Assembly: GCA_964515555.1 (NCBI GenBank)
Contig: CAZEVY010000074.1
Span: forward strand, 1-27,171
Direction of reading: 5' to 3'
Origin: CAZEVY01 sp964515555
GTDB lineage: Bacteria > Acidobacteriota > Terriglobia > Bryobacterales > Bryobacteraceae
Length of the DNA: 27,171 bases
Part shown: piece after piece, positions 6,398 to 14,712 of the stretch
Numbering within the stretch: the first letter of the stretch is position 1
Layout of the letters: each line of letters begins with the position of its first letter
Program-made: the position numbers and the translations under genes
The notes under the pieces: generated by a model
Database searches by the model: none
Seen by the model: the letters and a program-made list of their open reading frames with translations, nothing else
Told to the model about the DNA's origin: nothing

Positions 6398-9300
6398 TTC
6401 ACCTCAATCACGCGGCTCTCGCCCGACACCGCCGACTCCGGCTGGTACATCGGCTGCACCATCGGAGGCGACACGCGGAACTGTCCGGCGTTGGTGACCT
6501 TCAGCAGATAGAAGTACTGCGCGTTGCCGCGGACCAGATAGGTCTGGAAGAACGCGGCGCGATCGTCGCGCAGCTCGCGACGCGAATAGAAGGACCGCCA
6601 CCACTCCGGTTTGTCGCGCAGCTCGTACAGATCGTCGCGCTCGATGGCCTCGGCGCCCGAAGGAATCGGGTCCTCGATCATCAGGTAGCGCCACGGGCGG
6701 CCTTCGAGGGTCAGCCGCACGGCGAGGACGTCGCCGCGCTCTACCGCGCCCGTGAAGGGATCCAGGCGGTAGACGACGCGATCGCCCTCGCGCACCGGCG
6801 CCAGCCGGAAGTACTCGCGCTGGACGGAGAGCGGCGCGGCGTCGCGCGATTTCAGCGCGCGGGTCGGCGACCAGTAGGCTGACCGCGCGGTCCAGTAGAC
6901 GCGGCCTTCGCCCTTCATGCGGACGCGCACGCGCTGGCCGGGCTGGTTCAATTCGGCGGCGTCGAGCGTGACCGCCACCGGCGCGGCGCCCAATGCGTCG
7001 GCCCCGCTGAAGCGGCGCGAGAGCACCTCGCGGTCGTTCACGGTGACCGAGACTTCGAGATTCGGCTTGAGCTCGCCGCTCTTGCGCACGTAGTCGGTGA
7101 GGCCGTAGACGACCATCGCCGTCTGCTTGGTGGACGACCACCAGGCGCCGCGGTCGCGATGCGTCACCAGGTAGCGCGCCGCCTTGGCCAGCAGCGGACT
7201 CTCGGGTTTCCGCCGCGCGAGCAGCTTCACGGCATGCGCGGTGACTTCGGAAGTTGTGTCGACGTCGATGTCCATCAGGTGATCGTAGAGCGTCTTCCAA
7301 TAGGCTTCGCTATCGGTGACGACAGCCTGAGTCTCCACCAGCGCGGCGGCTTCGGCGGCGCGCGCGTCGCCCAACTGATCGAGCGCGAGGCCGGTCATCA
7401 CGAGCGCGTAGGGGCTGAGCGCGGCGCGATCGGCGTAGAGACTCTCCAGGGGCGCTCTGTCCTTCAGCGCGTCGCCCAGCGCCCACACGACGTAGGCCTT
7501 GAGGTCCGACTTGTTGCGGCCGATCTTCGGAAGCTCCGCGAGCAGCCATTTGGACGCCTCGTCGATGGCGTGCGATCGCACGGACTGTCCGGCGTCGCGC
7601 GCGCTACGGAGTCCGGCGAGCACGTAGGCGGTCATGAAGCGGTCGCTGTCGTCGGTCTTCCACCAGCCCCAGCCGCCGTCCTCGTGCTGGAAATCGTAGA
7701 GGCGCTCGAGCCCCTGGCGGACCTTCTGGTCGAGCGCGGCCTGGTCGATGTTGGCGCGCAGGCCGAGCTCGCGCACCGCGCGCGAGACGATGACGTTCGG
7801 CAGGAAGCTCGACATGGTCTGCTCGGTGCAGCCGTCGGGGAACGACCTCAGGAATACCAGCGCTCCGAAAATCGCGCCGGCGGCCGACGGCGCGACGGTG
7901 ATTTCGATGCGCCGCGTGTGCGGCGTGGCGTCGCCGGGGAACGCGAAGGTGGACTCGGCCCCGGCGCGCGCGTCGCCGATGGCTCCCGCCTGCGCCTGCG
8001 AGATCTCGACGCCGAACGGGCGCACGGGCAGACGGATCTCGAGGGCGTCGGACTCCTCGTCGGTGAGCGCCTTCGCGGTGAGCACGACCTCGGCGCCGGG
8101 GCGCGGGCGGAGGCGGTAGTCGACGACGGCCTGCCCGCGGCTTGGGATGGCGATCTCGGCAGCGCCGCCCTCGACGATGTCGGCGCCCTGGGCTTCGAGC
8201 GTAACCCTGGCGGATTTGGACGCTGGCAGGTAATTGCGCACGATCGCCGGAATCAGCACGGTGTCGCCCTCGCGCAGGAAGCGCGGCGCGGCGAGCGACA
8301 CCACGACGTTCTTCTTCACGACGGCCCGATGAATCGCGCCGCCCACCTGCGTCGCGCGCGTGACGCCGCGGGCGGTGGCGCGCCAGCTCGTCAGCGAATC
8401 GGGAAAGGCGACCTTGGCCTGGGCGCGGCCCTGGGAATCGGTCATCACGTCGGCGACCCAGTAGATGGTGTCGGGGAAGGCCTTGCGGATCTTCGGCTCC
8501 ACCATTCGGTCGGGTTTCAATTGCGCGCGCGACTTCAGCGGCCGCACCTGCGCCAGTTGCATGCGGCGCTTTCCGGCTTCGCCGTGGAAGTAGGCGCTCA
8601 GCGACGTGTCGAGCGAGATGCGGTTGTGCCGCCGCCCGTAGAAGGCGCGCACGATGTCCTCGGCCGGTTCGCGGCGGATCGCGTAGATGGCCTCGTCGAC
8701 CACGCCGATCGAGAACTCGGCGGCGACGGGTTTGCCCGCGTGATCCTTCGCATCGACGGTGAAGGTTCCGGTCTCGCCGGGCTTGTATTCCGGCTTCGTC
8801 GACGTGACCTGCACCTGGAGCTGCTTGTCGACAGGCGGCACCTTGATGCTCTTCACGCCGTGGTAGAGCTGGCCGTTGCGCAGGAACGAGGCGACGACGA
8901 AGAAGTTCGGCGCGAGCTTCGCGGTGATCGGCACATCGACGCTGGCCGATCCTCCCTTCGCCGCCACGACGCGGCTGGTGTAGACGGCGTTGGCTTCCGT
9001 CGTCACCCACACGTGCGCGTCGTCGACGCCGGTGAGGATGAGCACGCGCGCGGTGTCGCCGGGCCGGTAGGACTTGCGGTCGGCGACGATGGTCACGCGC
9101 TGCGTGCCGGGTCCGCTCGAGGTGAAGGCGCCCGACACCCAGACGTAGGTCGTGCCGCTGACTTCGCGGCCCTCCGGCGTGCGCGATCGTACGCGCGCGA
9201 GGTAGCTGCCGGCGCCGGGGAGATTCACGGAGACGGCCGCTTTGCCCTGGGCGTCGGTGCGGCCCTCGGTCTCGCCGGGAACGGGCGTCTCGGGGCCGCG

Positions 9301-11016
9301 CCAGTTGTACTCGGCGAGCGAGACACGCATGGCCGCGCCGGCGACGGGGTTGCCGTCGTAGTCGCGGGCCTCGAGCTCGAATCGCGCGGCCTGTTTCGGC
9401 GAGTAGACGTAGCGGTCGGGCCGGATGTGCACGTGATAGCTGCCCTGCGTGGCGACAAGGGTTCCGGCGCCGGCGATCTCGCGTCCGCCCGCATCCGTGA
9501 CGCGCGCTTCGACGCGGTATCGGAAGTCGTGCGGGCCGGCGGCGGTGGGGATTTGGACGGTCAGCTTGCCCTCGGCGTTGAGGACGCCGGCCGCTTCATG
9601 GACCTGCTCGCCGGCGTAGTAGTCGCCCTCGCCTTCCTCGGGGGCTTCGTCTTCCATGTACTCGGCCATCCAGTGGCGCGTGCGATGCACGACCCAGGCG
9701 ACCTTGCCGCCCGCAACCGGCTCGCCGTAGTAGTAGCGCGCCTCGATGACGGCGGGTGCGGTCTCGCCCTGAATCACGCGGCGCTTGTCGATCGTGACGC
9801 GCACTTCGTACTCGGGTTTGCGGTACTCCTCGACGTGGAAGCCGCCCGACATATAGGTGTCGCCGGATTTCGCTTGCAGGAAGTAGTAGCCGAGCGCGGC
9901 GGTCGAGGGGACGTCGAAGTCGCCGCGGATGGTCCCCATGGCGGAGACCTTGAGCTTGCGCTGGACGATGGCCTTGCCGTCGGGGTCCTGCACTTCGAGG
10001 TCGACGTCGCGGCCGGCGGGGATTTCGTAGTCGGATTCTCCGGGAATTCTGAGAATTCCACGGAAATTCACCTTGTGCCCCGGGCGATAGACGGGGCGGT
10101 CCGTGTATATATACGCGGTCCACGAGCCTTCCTCGCTGGCGCGCAGTCCGTAGCCGTAGAGGTTGAGGGCGGCGAAGTCGTCGCCCTTGCGGGCGGTGAC
10201 GAGCACCTGCTCGGGCTTCTTCTCGGCGATGGCGATGGCGGCCAGGCCGTCGGGGCCGGTCTCGGCGCGACCGAGCTCCTTCTCGCCGAGCCGCGCGACG
10301 AGCGACGTGCCTGCGACCGGGGCGCCAGTCGCGCGATCCACCACGCGGGCGAACACATGTCCGGGCGCGCCCTTGGTCATCAGCGCGATATCGGTGACGG
10401 AGACGACGGTGTAGGCTTGCAGCTTTCCGTCGGTGACTTCGATGAGGTAGAGGCCTTTCTTATTGAGCGGCACGGGAATCGTCTGCGCGTCCCATCGGCG
10501 CCTGCCGCGCGCGATGGGCTGTTCCCAGGTGGTCACCAGCTGCTGGGGATTGAGGATCGGCACGCCGGCGTATTGCGGCGGCTGGGCGGGCGCGGCGGGC
10601 AACGCGCGCTCCTCCGGCGTCCTGGCCTCGAGGCGCGCCCGGATGGCGGCGCGCGATTCCGGTGAATACTGCGCGCGGAACACGTTGCGGAGAGTCTCGC
10701 GCGTGCGGCGCTTCCAGCGGTGGAGCTTCTCGATCGGGGTGAGCTCGGCGGGCGGGCGCGCGCGGCGGCCGCCGGATCGCGTCTCCTCGCGGAGGTTGGA
10801 ATAAAACTTGACGGGATCGTTCACGCGATAGACGCGGAACTGGAGGCGGTCGAGTGCCTGCGCCCAGAGCTGCACGACCGGCGTGTCGGCAGGGCCGAAG
10901 CTGCGCGACGTGGCGACCGAGAAATACGGCCCCTTCGATTCCTCCTCGGCCTCTTCCTCCTGCGCGACCATCGGCAGCATCGCGAGCAGCAGGAGGATCG
11001 TCCAGCGCCGCTTCAT
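6394..11016 (-). CDS. bacterial alpha-2-macroglobulin with intact thioester
   Basis: The 1540-residue exported protein belongs to the bacterial alpha-2-macroglobulins, which trap attacking proteases and crosslink them through a thioester. A signal peptide (about 1-19, MKRRWTILLLLAMLPMVAQ, no lipobox Cys) is followed by an acidic stretch. Next come several macroglobulin-type beta-sandwich domains, including the YTDRPVYRPGHKVNFRG segment typical of MG domains, and the KPGETGTFTV and VDEAIYAI segments of the bait region surroundings. The thioester motif CTEQ has Cys1063 and Gln1066, followed by the alpha/alpha thioester domain (HEDGGWGWWKTDDSDRFMTAY). The start at 11016 is chosen because it begins the signal peptide and overlaps the upstream gene by ATGA. 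The partner gene is DUF1175 rather than the penicillin-binding protein PbpC often seen with this family, matching the E. coli yfaS/yfaT type. Confidence 0.93.
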   Translation of the reverse strand: MKRRWTILLLLAMLPMVAQEEEAEEESKGPYFSVATSRSFGPADTPVVQLWAQALDRLQFRVYRVNDPVKFYSNLREETRSGGRRARPPAELTPIEKLHRWKRRTRETLRNVFRAQYSPESRAAIRARLEARTPEERALPAAPAQPPQYAGVPILNPQQLVTTWEQPIARGRRRWDAQTIPVPLNKKGLYLIEVTDGKLQAYTVVSVTDIALMTKGAPGHVFARVVDRATGAPVAGTSLVARLGEKELGRAETGPDGLAAIAIAEKKPEQVLVTARKGDDFAALNLYGYGLRASEEGSWTAYIYTDRPVYRPGHKVNFRGILRIPGESDYEIPAGRDVDLEVQDPDGKAIVQRKLKVSAMGTIRGDFDVPSTAALGYYFLQAKSGDTYMSGGFHVEEYRKPEYEVRVTIDKRRVIQGETAPAVIEARYYYGEPVAGGKVAWVVHRTRHWMAEYMEDEAPEEGEGDYYAGEQVHEAAGVLNAEGKLTVQIPTAAGPHDFRYRVEARVTDAGGREIAGAGTLVATQGSYHVHIRPDRYVYSPKQAARFELEARDYDGNPVAGAAMRVSLAEYNWRGPETPVPGETEGRTDAQGKAAVSVNLPGAGSYLARVRSRTPEGREVSGTTYVWVSGAFTSSGPGTQRVTIVADRKSYRPGDTARVLILTGVDDAHVWVTTEANAVYTSRVVAAKGGSASVDVPITAKLAPNFFVVASFLRNGQLYHGVKSIKVPPVDKQLQVQVTSTKPEYKPGETGTFTVDAKDHAGKPVAAEFSIGVVDEAIYAIRREPAEDIVRAFYGRRHNRISLDTSLSAYFHGEAGKRRMQLAQVRPLKSRAQLKPDRMVEPKIRKAFPDTIYWVADVMTDSQGRAQAKVAFPDSLTSWRATARGVTRATQVGGAIHRAVVKKNVVVSLAAPRFLREGDTVLIPAIVRNYLPASKSARVTLEAQGADIVEGGAAEIAIPSRGQAVVDYRLRPRPGAEVVLTAKALTDEESDALEIRLPVRPFGVEISQAQAGAIGDARAGAESTFAFPGDATPHTRRIEITVAPSAAGAIFGALVFLRSFPDGCTEQTMSSFLPNVIVSRAVRELGLRANIDQAALDQKVRQGLERLYDFQHEDGGWGWWKTDDSDRFMTAYVLAGLRSARDAGQSVRSHAIDEASKWLLAELPKIGRNKSDLKAYVVWALGDALKDRAPLESLYADRAALSPYALVMTGLALDQLGDARAAEAAALVETQAVVTDSEAYWKTLYDHLMDIDVDTTSEVTAHAVKLLARRKPESPLLAKAARYLVTHRDRGAWWSSTKQTAMVVYGLTDYVRKSGELKPNLEVSVTVNDREVLSRRFSGADALGAAPVAVTLDAAELNQPGQRVRVRMKGEGRVYWTARSAYWSPTRALKSRDAAPLSVQREYFRLAPVREGDRVVYRLDPFTGAVERGDVLAVRLTLEGRPWRYLMIEDPIPSGAEAIERDDLYELRDKPEWWRSFYSRRELRDDRAAFFQTYLVRGNAQYFYLLKVTNAGQFRVSPPMVQPMYQPESAVSGESRVIEVK

Positions 11017-11687
11017 TGGTCGCCTCCGGCCGTCAGGATCTCCCAGCGAAACACTCCGAGGAAATTGGAGTTGCCTTCGACGGGCCGCCAGCGCGGCTCC
11101 GGGTGCCGCATCAGCTCGGCGAGCGCCGGACGGCGGATTTCCCCGCGCCATTTTTCGATGGGACCCGTGTGATATACGACAAAAGGCCCGGCGGCGCTTT
11201 CCATGCGGCTCTCACCGAGGTAAACCATGGCGTGAAACGGCATGTCCTGTTCGATCTGGCGATAGAACAGCAGGTCGCCCGGCTGTGCGCGGCGCACGTC
11301 GCGCGAAACGCGGCGCGTGTTGAAACGCATCAGGGTCTCGGCGTCGGCGAATTCCCGGTAGCTGCCGTCGGCGATGCGAAACAGGCGCGGCCCGAGCGGC
11401 GTGCGCGGGTAGTTGTACCGGGCGACCGACGGCATCGGCGGGACGAGCGGCAGGCGGAGCGAATCGGCCCATGCGCCGTCGTGTTTGCGCAGCGCCTCGC
11501 GATAGGCGAATCGGAGAAGCGCGCCGCAGTCGTTGACTTCGCGGGATGGCGCGACGTACTGGGCTTCGGCGAGAAAGGCGAACCAGGCGGTGAAGGCGCG
11601 GCGGTCGGCGGGATCGTCGAGGGCGAGGTCCCATCGCGCCGCGGTGGCGACGGCGATCGCCGCGGCGATGAGGAGGAGCCTTCGCAT
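11013..11687 (-). CDS. DUF1175 (YfaT-like) exported protein with NlpC/P60-like residues
   Basis: The 224-residue product has a signal peptide (about 1-17) and the DUF1175 pattern. NDCGALLRFAYREAL (Cys54), PGDLLFYRQ and DMPFHAMVYLGES (His152) form the Cys-His arrangement of NlpC/P60 papain-like enzymes, with His173 (VYHTGP) a possible third residue. DUF1175 is encoded next to alpha-2-macroglobulin genes in other bacteria, as yfaT is in E. coli, so a periplasmic amidase, peptidase or transglutaminase-like partner is plausible but unproven. The ATG at 11687 is preferred to a TTG at 11705 because it gives a clean signal peptide and follows a GGAAA. The gene overlaps the macroglobulin gene by ATGA and starts 34 bases after the preceding oxidoreductase gene. 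Confidence 0.85.
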   Translation of the reverse strand: MRRLLLIAAAIAVATAARWDLALDDPADRRAFTAWFAFLAEAQYVAPSREVNDCGALLRFAYREALRKHDGAWADSLRLPLVPPMPSVARYNYPRTPLGPRLFRIADGSYREFADAETLMRFNTRRVSRDVRRAQPGDLLFYRQIEQDMPFHAMVYLGESRMESAAGPFVVYHTGPIEKWRGEIRRPALAELMRHPEPRWRPVEGNSNFLGVFRWEILTAGGDQ

Positions 11688-11721
11688 CGTTTCCGTATCG
11701 TACAACAGGGGGGTGGAGCGG

Positions 11722-12924
11722 TTACGCGCGGACGTCGGCCCACCTGGCGACCTGGCCGGTGCGATACGCGATGTTGCCGAGTTGCGCCGCGGCGGCGGCT
11801 TTGGCGCCGGCTTCGGGCGGAGCGGTAGGCGCCTGGCGCGACCGGATGCACTCGATCCAATTGGCGAGGTGCAGCACTTCGCCGTCGGGGTTGTCGTAGT
11901 AGTCGGCGCCGCGGGGGCCGCTGCCGAGCACGCGCTCGACGGGCTTGATGTCGCGCCCGCGCTCGGGGTGGATCTCGTAGCGGCCGCGGTCGATGTAGAG
12001 GGTCGCCTCGGCGCCCATGAATTCCGTCATGGCGGCGTTGCGCGCGTTGACGAAGGTCGCCTCGAAGTACGCCTGGAGTTCTTTCGCCGGGTAATGCAGA
12101 AACGTCTGCATGGTGTCGGGCGTCTCCCACAGGCCGCGCGCGTGAAAGACATCGCCGACCGAGGTCGCCGACGCGGGCACATCGAGATCGAGATACCAGT
12201 TGACGACGTCGAGCCAGTGCACCATGAGGTCGGTGAGCGTGCCGCCGCCGAAATCCCAGAACCAGCGCCAGTTGCGGAAGCGGTAGGCGTCGAAGGGCTG
12301 CGCGGGCGCAACGCCGAGGAATCGCTTCCAGTCGACGGTGGCGGGGTCGATGTTCAGCGTCGCCGGGCCGCGGCGGGGTGTGTTGCGGTTCCACGTCATG
12401 TGGACCTTGTGGATCCTGCCGAGCTGGCCGGACTGCACGATCTTCGCCGCTTCCTGGAGATGCGGCATGCTGCGCTGCTGCGTGCCGACCTGCACGACGC
12501 GTTTGTAGCGGTCGCGCGCCGCGACCACGCGCGGGCCCTCGGCGATCTTGTGCGTGAGCGGCTTCTCGACGTAGACGTCCTTGCCGGCAGCGCAGGCGTC
12601 GATGGCGAGGGCGGCGTGCCAGTGGTCGGGCGTGGCGATGATTACGGCGTCGACGTCGCCGCGCGCGAGCAGGGCGGCGTGGTCCCTGGTGGCGAATGCC
12701 TTGGGGTCGGCGAGCTTGCGTCCTTCGGCGAGGTTGGCGTCCCAGACGTCGGCGACGGCGGTGACGCGCACACCGGCGATTCTCTGGAGCGCGCGCATGA
12801 GAGCGCGGCAGCGTCCACCCGTGCCGATGCAGCCGATCTGCAGGGTCTCGTTGGCGGCGTAGCCGGCGCGTGTGGCGGCGAATCCGCCGAGCGCGGCGCG
12901 GTGCAGAACGTCGCGCCGGGTCAT
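11722..12924 (-). CDS. Gfo/Idh/MocA-family oxidoreductase with Tat-like leader
   Basis: The 400-residue protein starts with a Tat-type leader (TRRDVLHRAALGGFAAT). It continues with a Rossmann fold carrying GCIGTGGRC (31-39), the family EKP motif (Glu120-Lys121-Pro122 in DVYVEKPLTHK), and the C-terminal beta-sheet domain with GGGTLTDLMVHWLDVVNWYL (227-246). The family performs NAD(P)-dependent oxidation or reduction of sugars and cyclitols. Tat-exported members are common in Acidobacteria and Planctomycetes and include glycoside-modifying enzymes. The substrate here is unknown. It overlaps the upstream propeller gene by ATGA, so the two are made together. It may be co-expressed with the macroglobulin genes without being functionally linked. 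Confidence 0.9.
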   Translation of the reverse strand: MTRRDVLHRAALGGFAATRAGYAANETLQIGCIGTGGRCRALMRALQRIAGVRVTAVADVWDANLAEGRKLADPKAFATRDHAALLARGDVDAVIIATPDHWHAALAIDACAAGKDVYVEKPLTHKIAEGPRVVAARDRYKRVVQVGTQQRSMPHLQEAAKIVQSGQLGRIHKVHMTWNRNTPRRGPATLNIDPATVDWKRFLGVAPAQPFDAYRFRNWRWFWDFGGGTLTDLMVHWLDVVNWYLDLDVPASATSVGDVFHARGLWETPDTMQTFLHYPAKELQAYFEATFVNARNAAMTEFMGAEATLYIDRGRYEIHPERGRDIKPVERVLGSGPRGADYYDNPDGEVLHLANWIECIRSRQAPTAPPEAGAKAAAAAQLGNIAYRTGQVARWADVRA

Positions 12925-14297
12925 TGGATGCGATACAGCGCTTCCGAGGAGCGCAGGTAGATTTGACCGCCCGAGAGCGCGGGCGTCGCGAAGAAACTTT
13001 CGCCGAAATCGTTCACGGCAAGCACCTCCCAGTCGCGCGCGGCGCGCAGCACGACCACCTTTCCTTCTTCGTTGGCCAGGTACACCTTGCCGTCGGCGGC
13101 CACGGGCGACGACGAGTATCCGCCGAGCGCGCCCGGAATGCGGGTCAGCTTTCCGACCTCGCCGGTGGCGGCGTCGAACGACGTGAGCAGTCCGCCGTTG
13201 CGGACCAGGTAGAGCACGCCGCGGTAGTGCAGCACCGACGGGATGACGCCGACGAAGTTGCGCTCGTATCGCCAGAGCTCACGCGGACGAACGGCGCCCT
13301 TCGCGTCACGTTCGAGCTTCACGGCGAGCAGGCGCGAGGGAACGAGCAGCGTCTGCTGCTTGCCGTCCCATTCCTCCTGCGTGATGACGCCGTCGCGGTT
13401 TCCCTCGAATCGCCCGACACCGATGAGAAAGGCGTCGCTGCCGTATTCGTCGGGCGAGAGCCGGCCGTCCTTGTTCCTGTCGTGGCGCGCCAGGCGCGGC
13501 GCGAAAGGGTTCGGCGACTCGTTGCCGTAGCCGAAGGTGTAGACGACGTCGCCATCGACCACCGGACTGGAGACGATGGCGGGACTGAGCTGGTCGTATT
13601 CCCACAGGCGCGCGCCGGTGGCGGCGTCGTGCGCGCCCATGAGTCCGCGCGCGACGGTGACGATCTGCAGAGCGCCGCCGGGGGAGCGGAAGAGCACGGG
13701 AGTCGACCAGGCGTCCTTCTCGGCGCGGCCGGTTTTCCAGCGGGTCTCGCCGTTGCGGCGGTCGAAGGCGGCGATGAAGGGGTCGTCCTGCTGGTCGATG
13801 GCGAGGACGATGTTGTCGCCCGCGAGGATGGGCGAGACGCCGACGCCCTGGATGTTGGTGAACGGCCCGAGCGGCGTCTTCCATCGCAGCTTGCCGGCGG
13901 GGTCGTAGGAGAGGAGGCCGTAGTCGCTGAAGAAGACGAAGACGTTCTCGCCGTCGGTGACGGGACTGGGGGCGGCGGGCTCGTTGAGGCCGTTCTTGAC
14001 TTCGTTGCGCGGGCGCTCGTGGTCGCGCTCCCAGAGGAGCTTGCCGGTGGCGCGGTCGAAGCATTGCGTGTAGAGCTTACCGGCTTCGAAGGCGGTGAGG
14101 AAAACGTGGCGCTTGGTGAGCACGGGCGACGATTTGCCGGGCCGGACCGCCGTCCTCCAGGCGACGCGGCTGGACTTGCCGAACTCGGCGGGATACGCGC
14201 CGTCGGCGGCGACACCCGCGCCGTTGGGTCCGCGGAAGCGGGTCCAGTCATCCGCGAGAAGGGGGGTGAGGAGCGCGAGGAGCGGGAGGAGTCGCAT
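12921..14297 (-). CDS. secreted PQQ-like beta-propeller protein with an EF-hand pair
   Basis: The 458-residue protein has a signal peptide (about 1-15, MRLLPLLALLTPLLA), then WTRFRGPNGAGVA, the usual opening of exported outer-membrane/periplasmic PQQ-like propellers. Repeated blades contain motifs such as DRATGKLLWERD, DRRNGETRWKTG, DAATGARLWEYD and SSPVVDGDVVYTFG. Most such proteins lack real PQQ binding and act as scaffolds. Unusually, two EF-hand loops are inserted at residues 273-284 (DRNKDGRLSPDE) and 298-309 (EGNRDGVITQEE), which have the 1-3-5-12 acidic ligand pattern. The ATG at 14297 is used; an upstream extension is non-family. It is the first gene of a five-gene minus-strand operon. 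Confidence 0.88.
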   Translation of the reverse strand: MRLLPLLALLTPLLADDWTRFRGPNGAGVAADGAYPAEFGKSSRVAWRTAVRPGKSSPVLTKRHVFLTAFEAGKLYTQCFDRATGKLLWERDHERPRNEVKNGLNEPAAPSPVTDGENVFVFFSDYGLLSYDPAGKLRWKTPLGPFTNIQGVGVSPILAGDNIVLAIDQQDDPFIAAFDRRNGETRWKTGRAEKDAWSTPVLFRSPGGALQIVTVARGLMGAHDAATGARLWEYDQLSPAIVSSPVVDGDVVYTFGYGNESPNPFAPRLARHDRNKDGRLSPDEYGSDAFLIGVGRFEGNRDGVITQEEWDGKQQTLLVPSRLLAVKLERDAKGAVRPRELWRYERNFVGVIPSVLHYRGVLYLVRNGGLLTSFDAATGEVGKLTRIPGALGGYSSSPVAADGKVYLANEEGKVVVLRAARDWEVLAVNDFGESFFATPALSGGQIYLRSSEALYRIQ

Positions 14298-14314
14298 GCG
14301 TGGCCGTGCGAGCC

Positions 14315-14320
14315 AGTATA
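14315..14320 (-). promoter_or_regulatory. -10 element TATACT of the propeller/macroglobulin operon
   Basis: TATACT on the minus strand matches the -10 consensus at five of six positions and would give a short leader of about 10 bases before the ATG at 14297. A GGAAC lies near -35, but no TTGACA-like hexamer is seen. Confidence 0.4.
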
Positions 14321-14360
14321 TCGCCGGGCCTGAGTTGCGTTCCACCTCAGGGTCCATTCA

Positions 14361-14390
14361 TTGACACACCGCGTACGCGTTTACGACACT
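14361..14390 (+). promoter_or_regulatory. promoter TTGACA-N18-GACACT for the DUF433 gene
   Basis: A perfect -35 TTGACA (14361-14366) is followed at 18 bases by GACACT (14385-14390), which ends 6 bases before the GTG at 14397. The tRNA-Leu promoter in this window has the same spacing and a similar -10 (GACAAT). This places the DUF433 start at the GTG and suggests a leaderless mRNA. Confidence 0.55.
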
Positions 14391-14396
14391 GAGGTT

Positions 14397-14633
14397 GTGA
14401 GCACGGAACAACGAGCCCTGCTGGACGACGTCCTCTGGATCGCCCCGGAGCGCATGAGCGGCGCCCCCTGTTTCCGGCACACTCGAGTTCCGGTTCAGCA
14501 TCTGGTCGATTACATCGAAGGCGGCTCGACGATCGACGAGTTTCTAAGAGACTTCCCTACGGTGAGCCGGCATCAGGCAGTTCAATTCCTGAAGTTGGGA
14601 CACGCGCAGTTGATCGAATGCGCCTCGGGATGA
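14397..14633 (+). CDS. DUF433 protein, antitoxin-like orphan
   Basis: From the GTG at 14397 the product is 78 residues, the usual DUF433 length. It shows the DUF433 pattern IAPERMSGAPCFRHTRVPVQHLVDYIEGGSTIDEFLRDFPTV in order, a winged-HTH-like fold found in the antitoxin of VapB/DUF5615 pairs. A longer reading from a TTG at 14361 is possible, but that TTG is part of a good -35 hexamer and the added residues are non-family. The usual toxin partner (a DUF5615 PIN-like protein) should follow immediately but does not: the next 79 bases hold only hairpins before a convergent gene. It is therefore an orphan, either a remnant of a toxin-antitoxin pair or a stand-alone regulator. Confidence 0.82.
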   Translation: MSTEQRALLDDVLWIAPERMSGAPCFRHTRVPVQHLVDYIEGGSTIDEFLRDFPTVSRHQAVQFLKLGHAQLIECASG

Positions 14634-14659
14634 CGGCAACGGGCCTCGTGCTCGGTCTT

Positions 14660-14698
14660 GCGCGACCCGGAGGGTCGCGCGCGGCGCTGGAGCGCCGC
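14660..14698. terminator. tandem hairpins, probable bidirectional terminator
   Basis: Two perfect hairpins sit back to back. GCGCGACCC (14660-14668) pairs with GGGTCGCGC (14672-14680) over a 3-base loop. GCGGCGC (14681-14687) pairs with GCGCCGC (14692-14698) over a TGGA loop. They lie between the 3' ends of two convergent genes. No U-tract is present on either strand, so termination would not be of the classic intrinsic type. Confidence 0.55.
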
Positions 14699-14712
14699 CC
14701 CACCGGGCAAAT

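Noticed and set aside
7159..10665. A 1168-codon open frame antisense to the macroglobulin gene
   Set aside because: It is an effect of high GC at third codon positions on the opposite strand. The translation is low-complexity Arg/Gly/Val/Asp rich with no domain, while the minus strand encodes a clear macroglobulin.
11533..14333. Long plus-strand frames antisense to the oxidoreductase and the first propeller
   Set aside because: They have shadow composition and no family resemblance, and the opposite strand carries complete, motif-rich genes.
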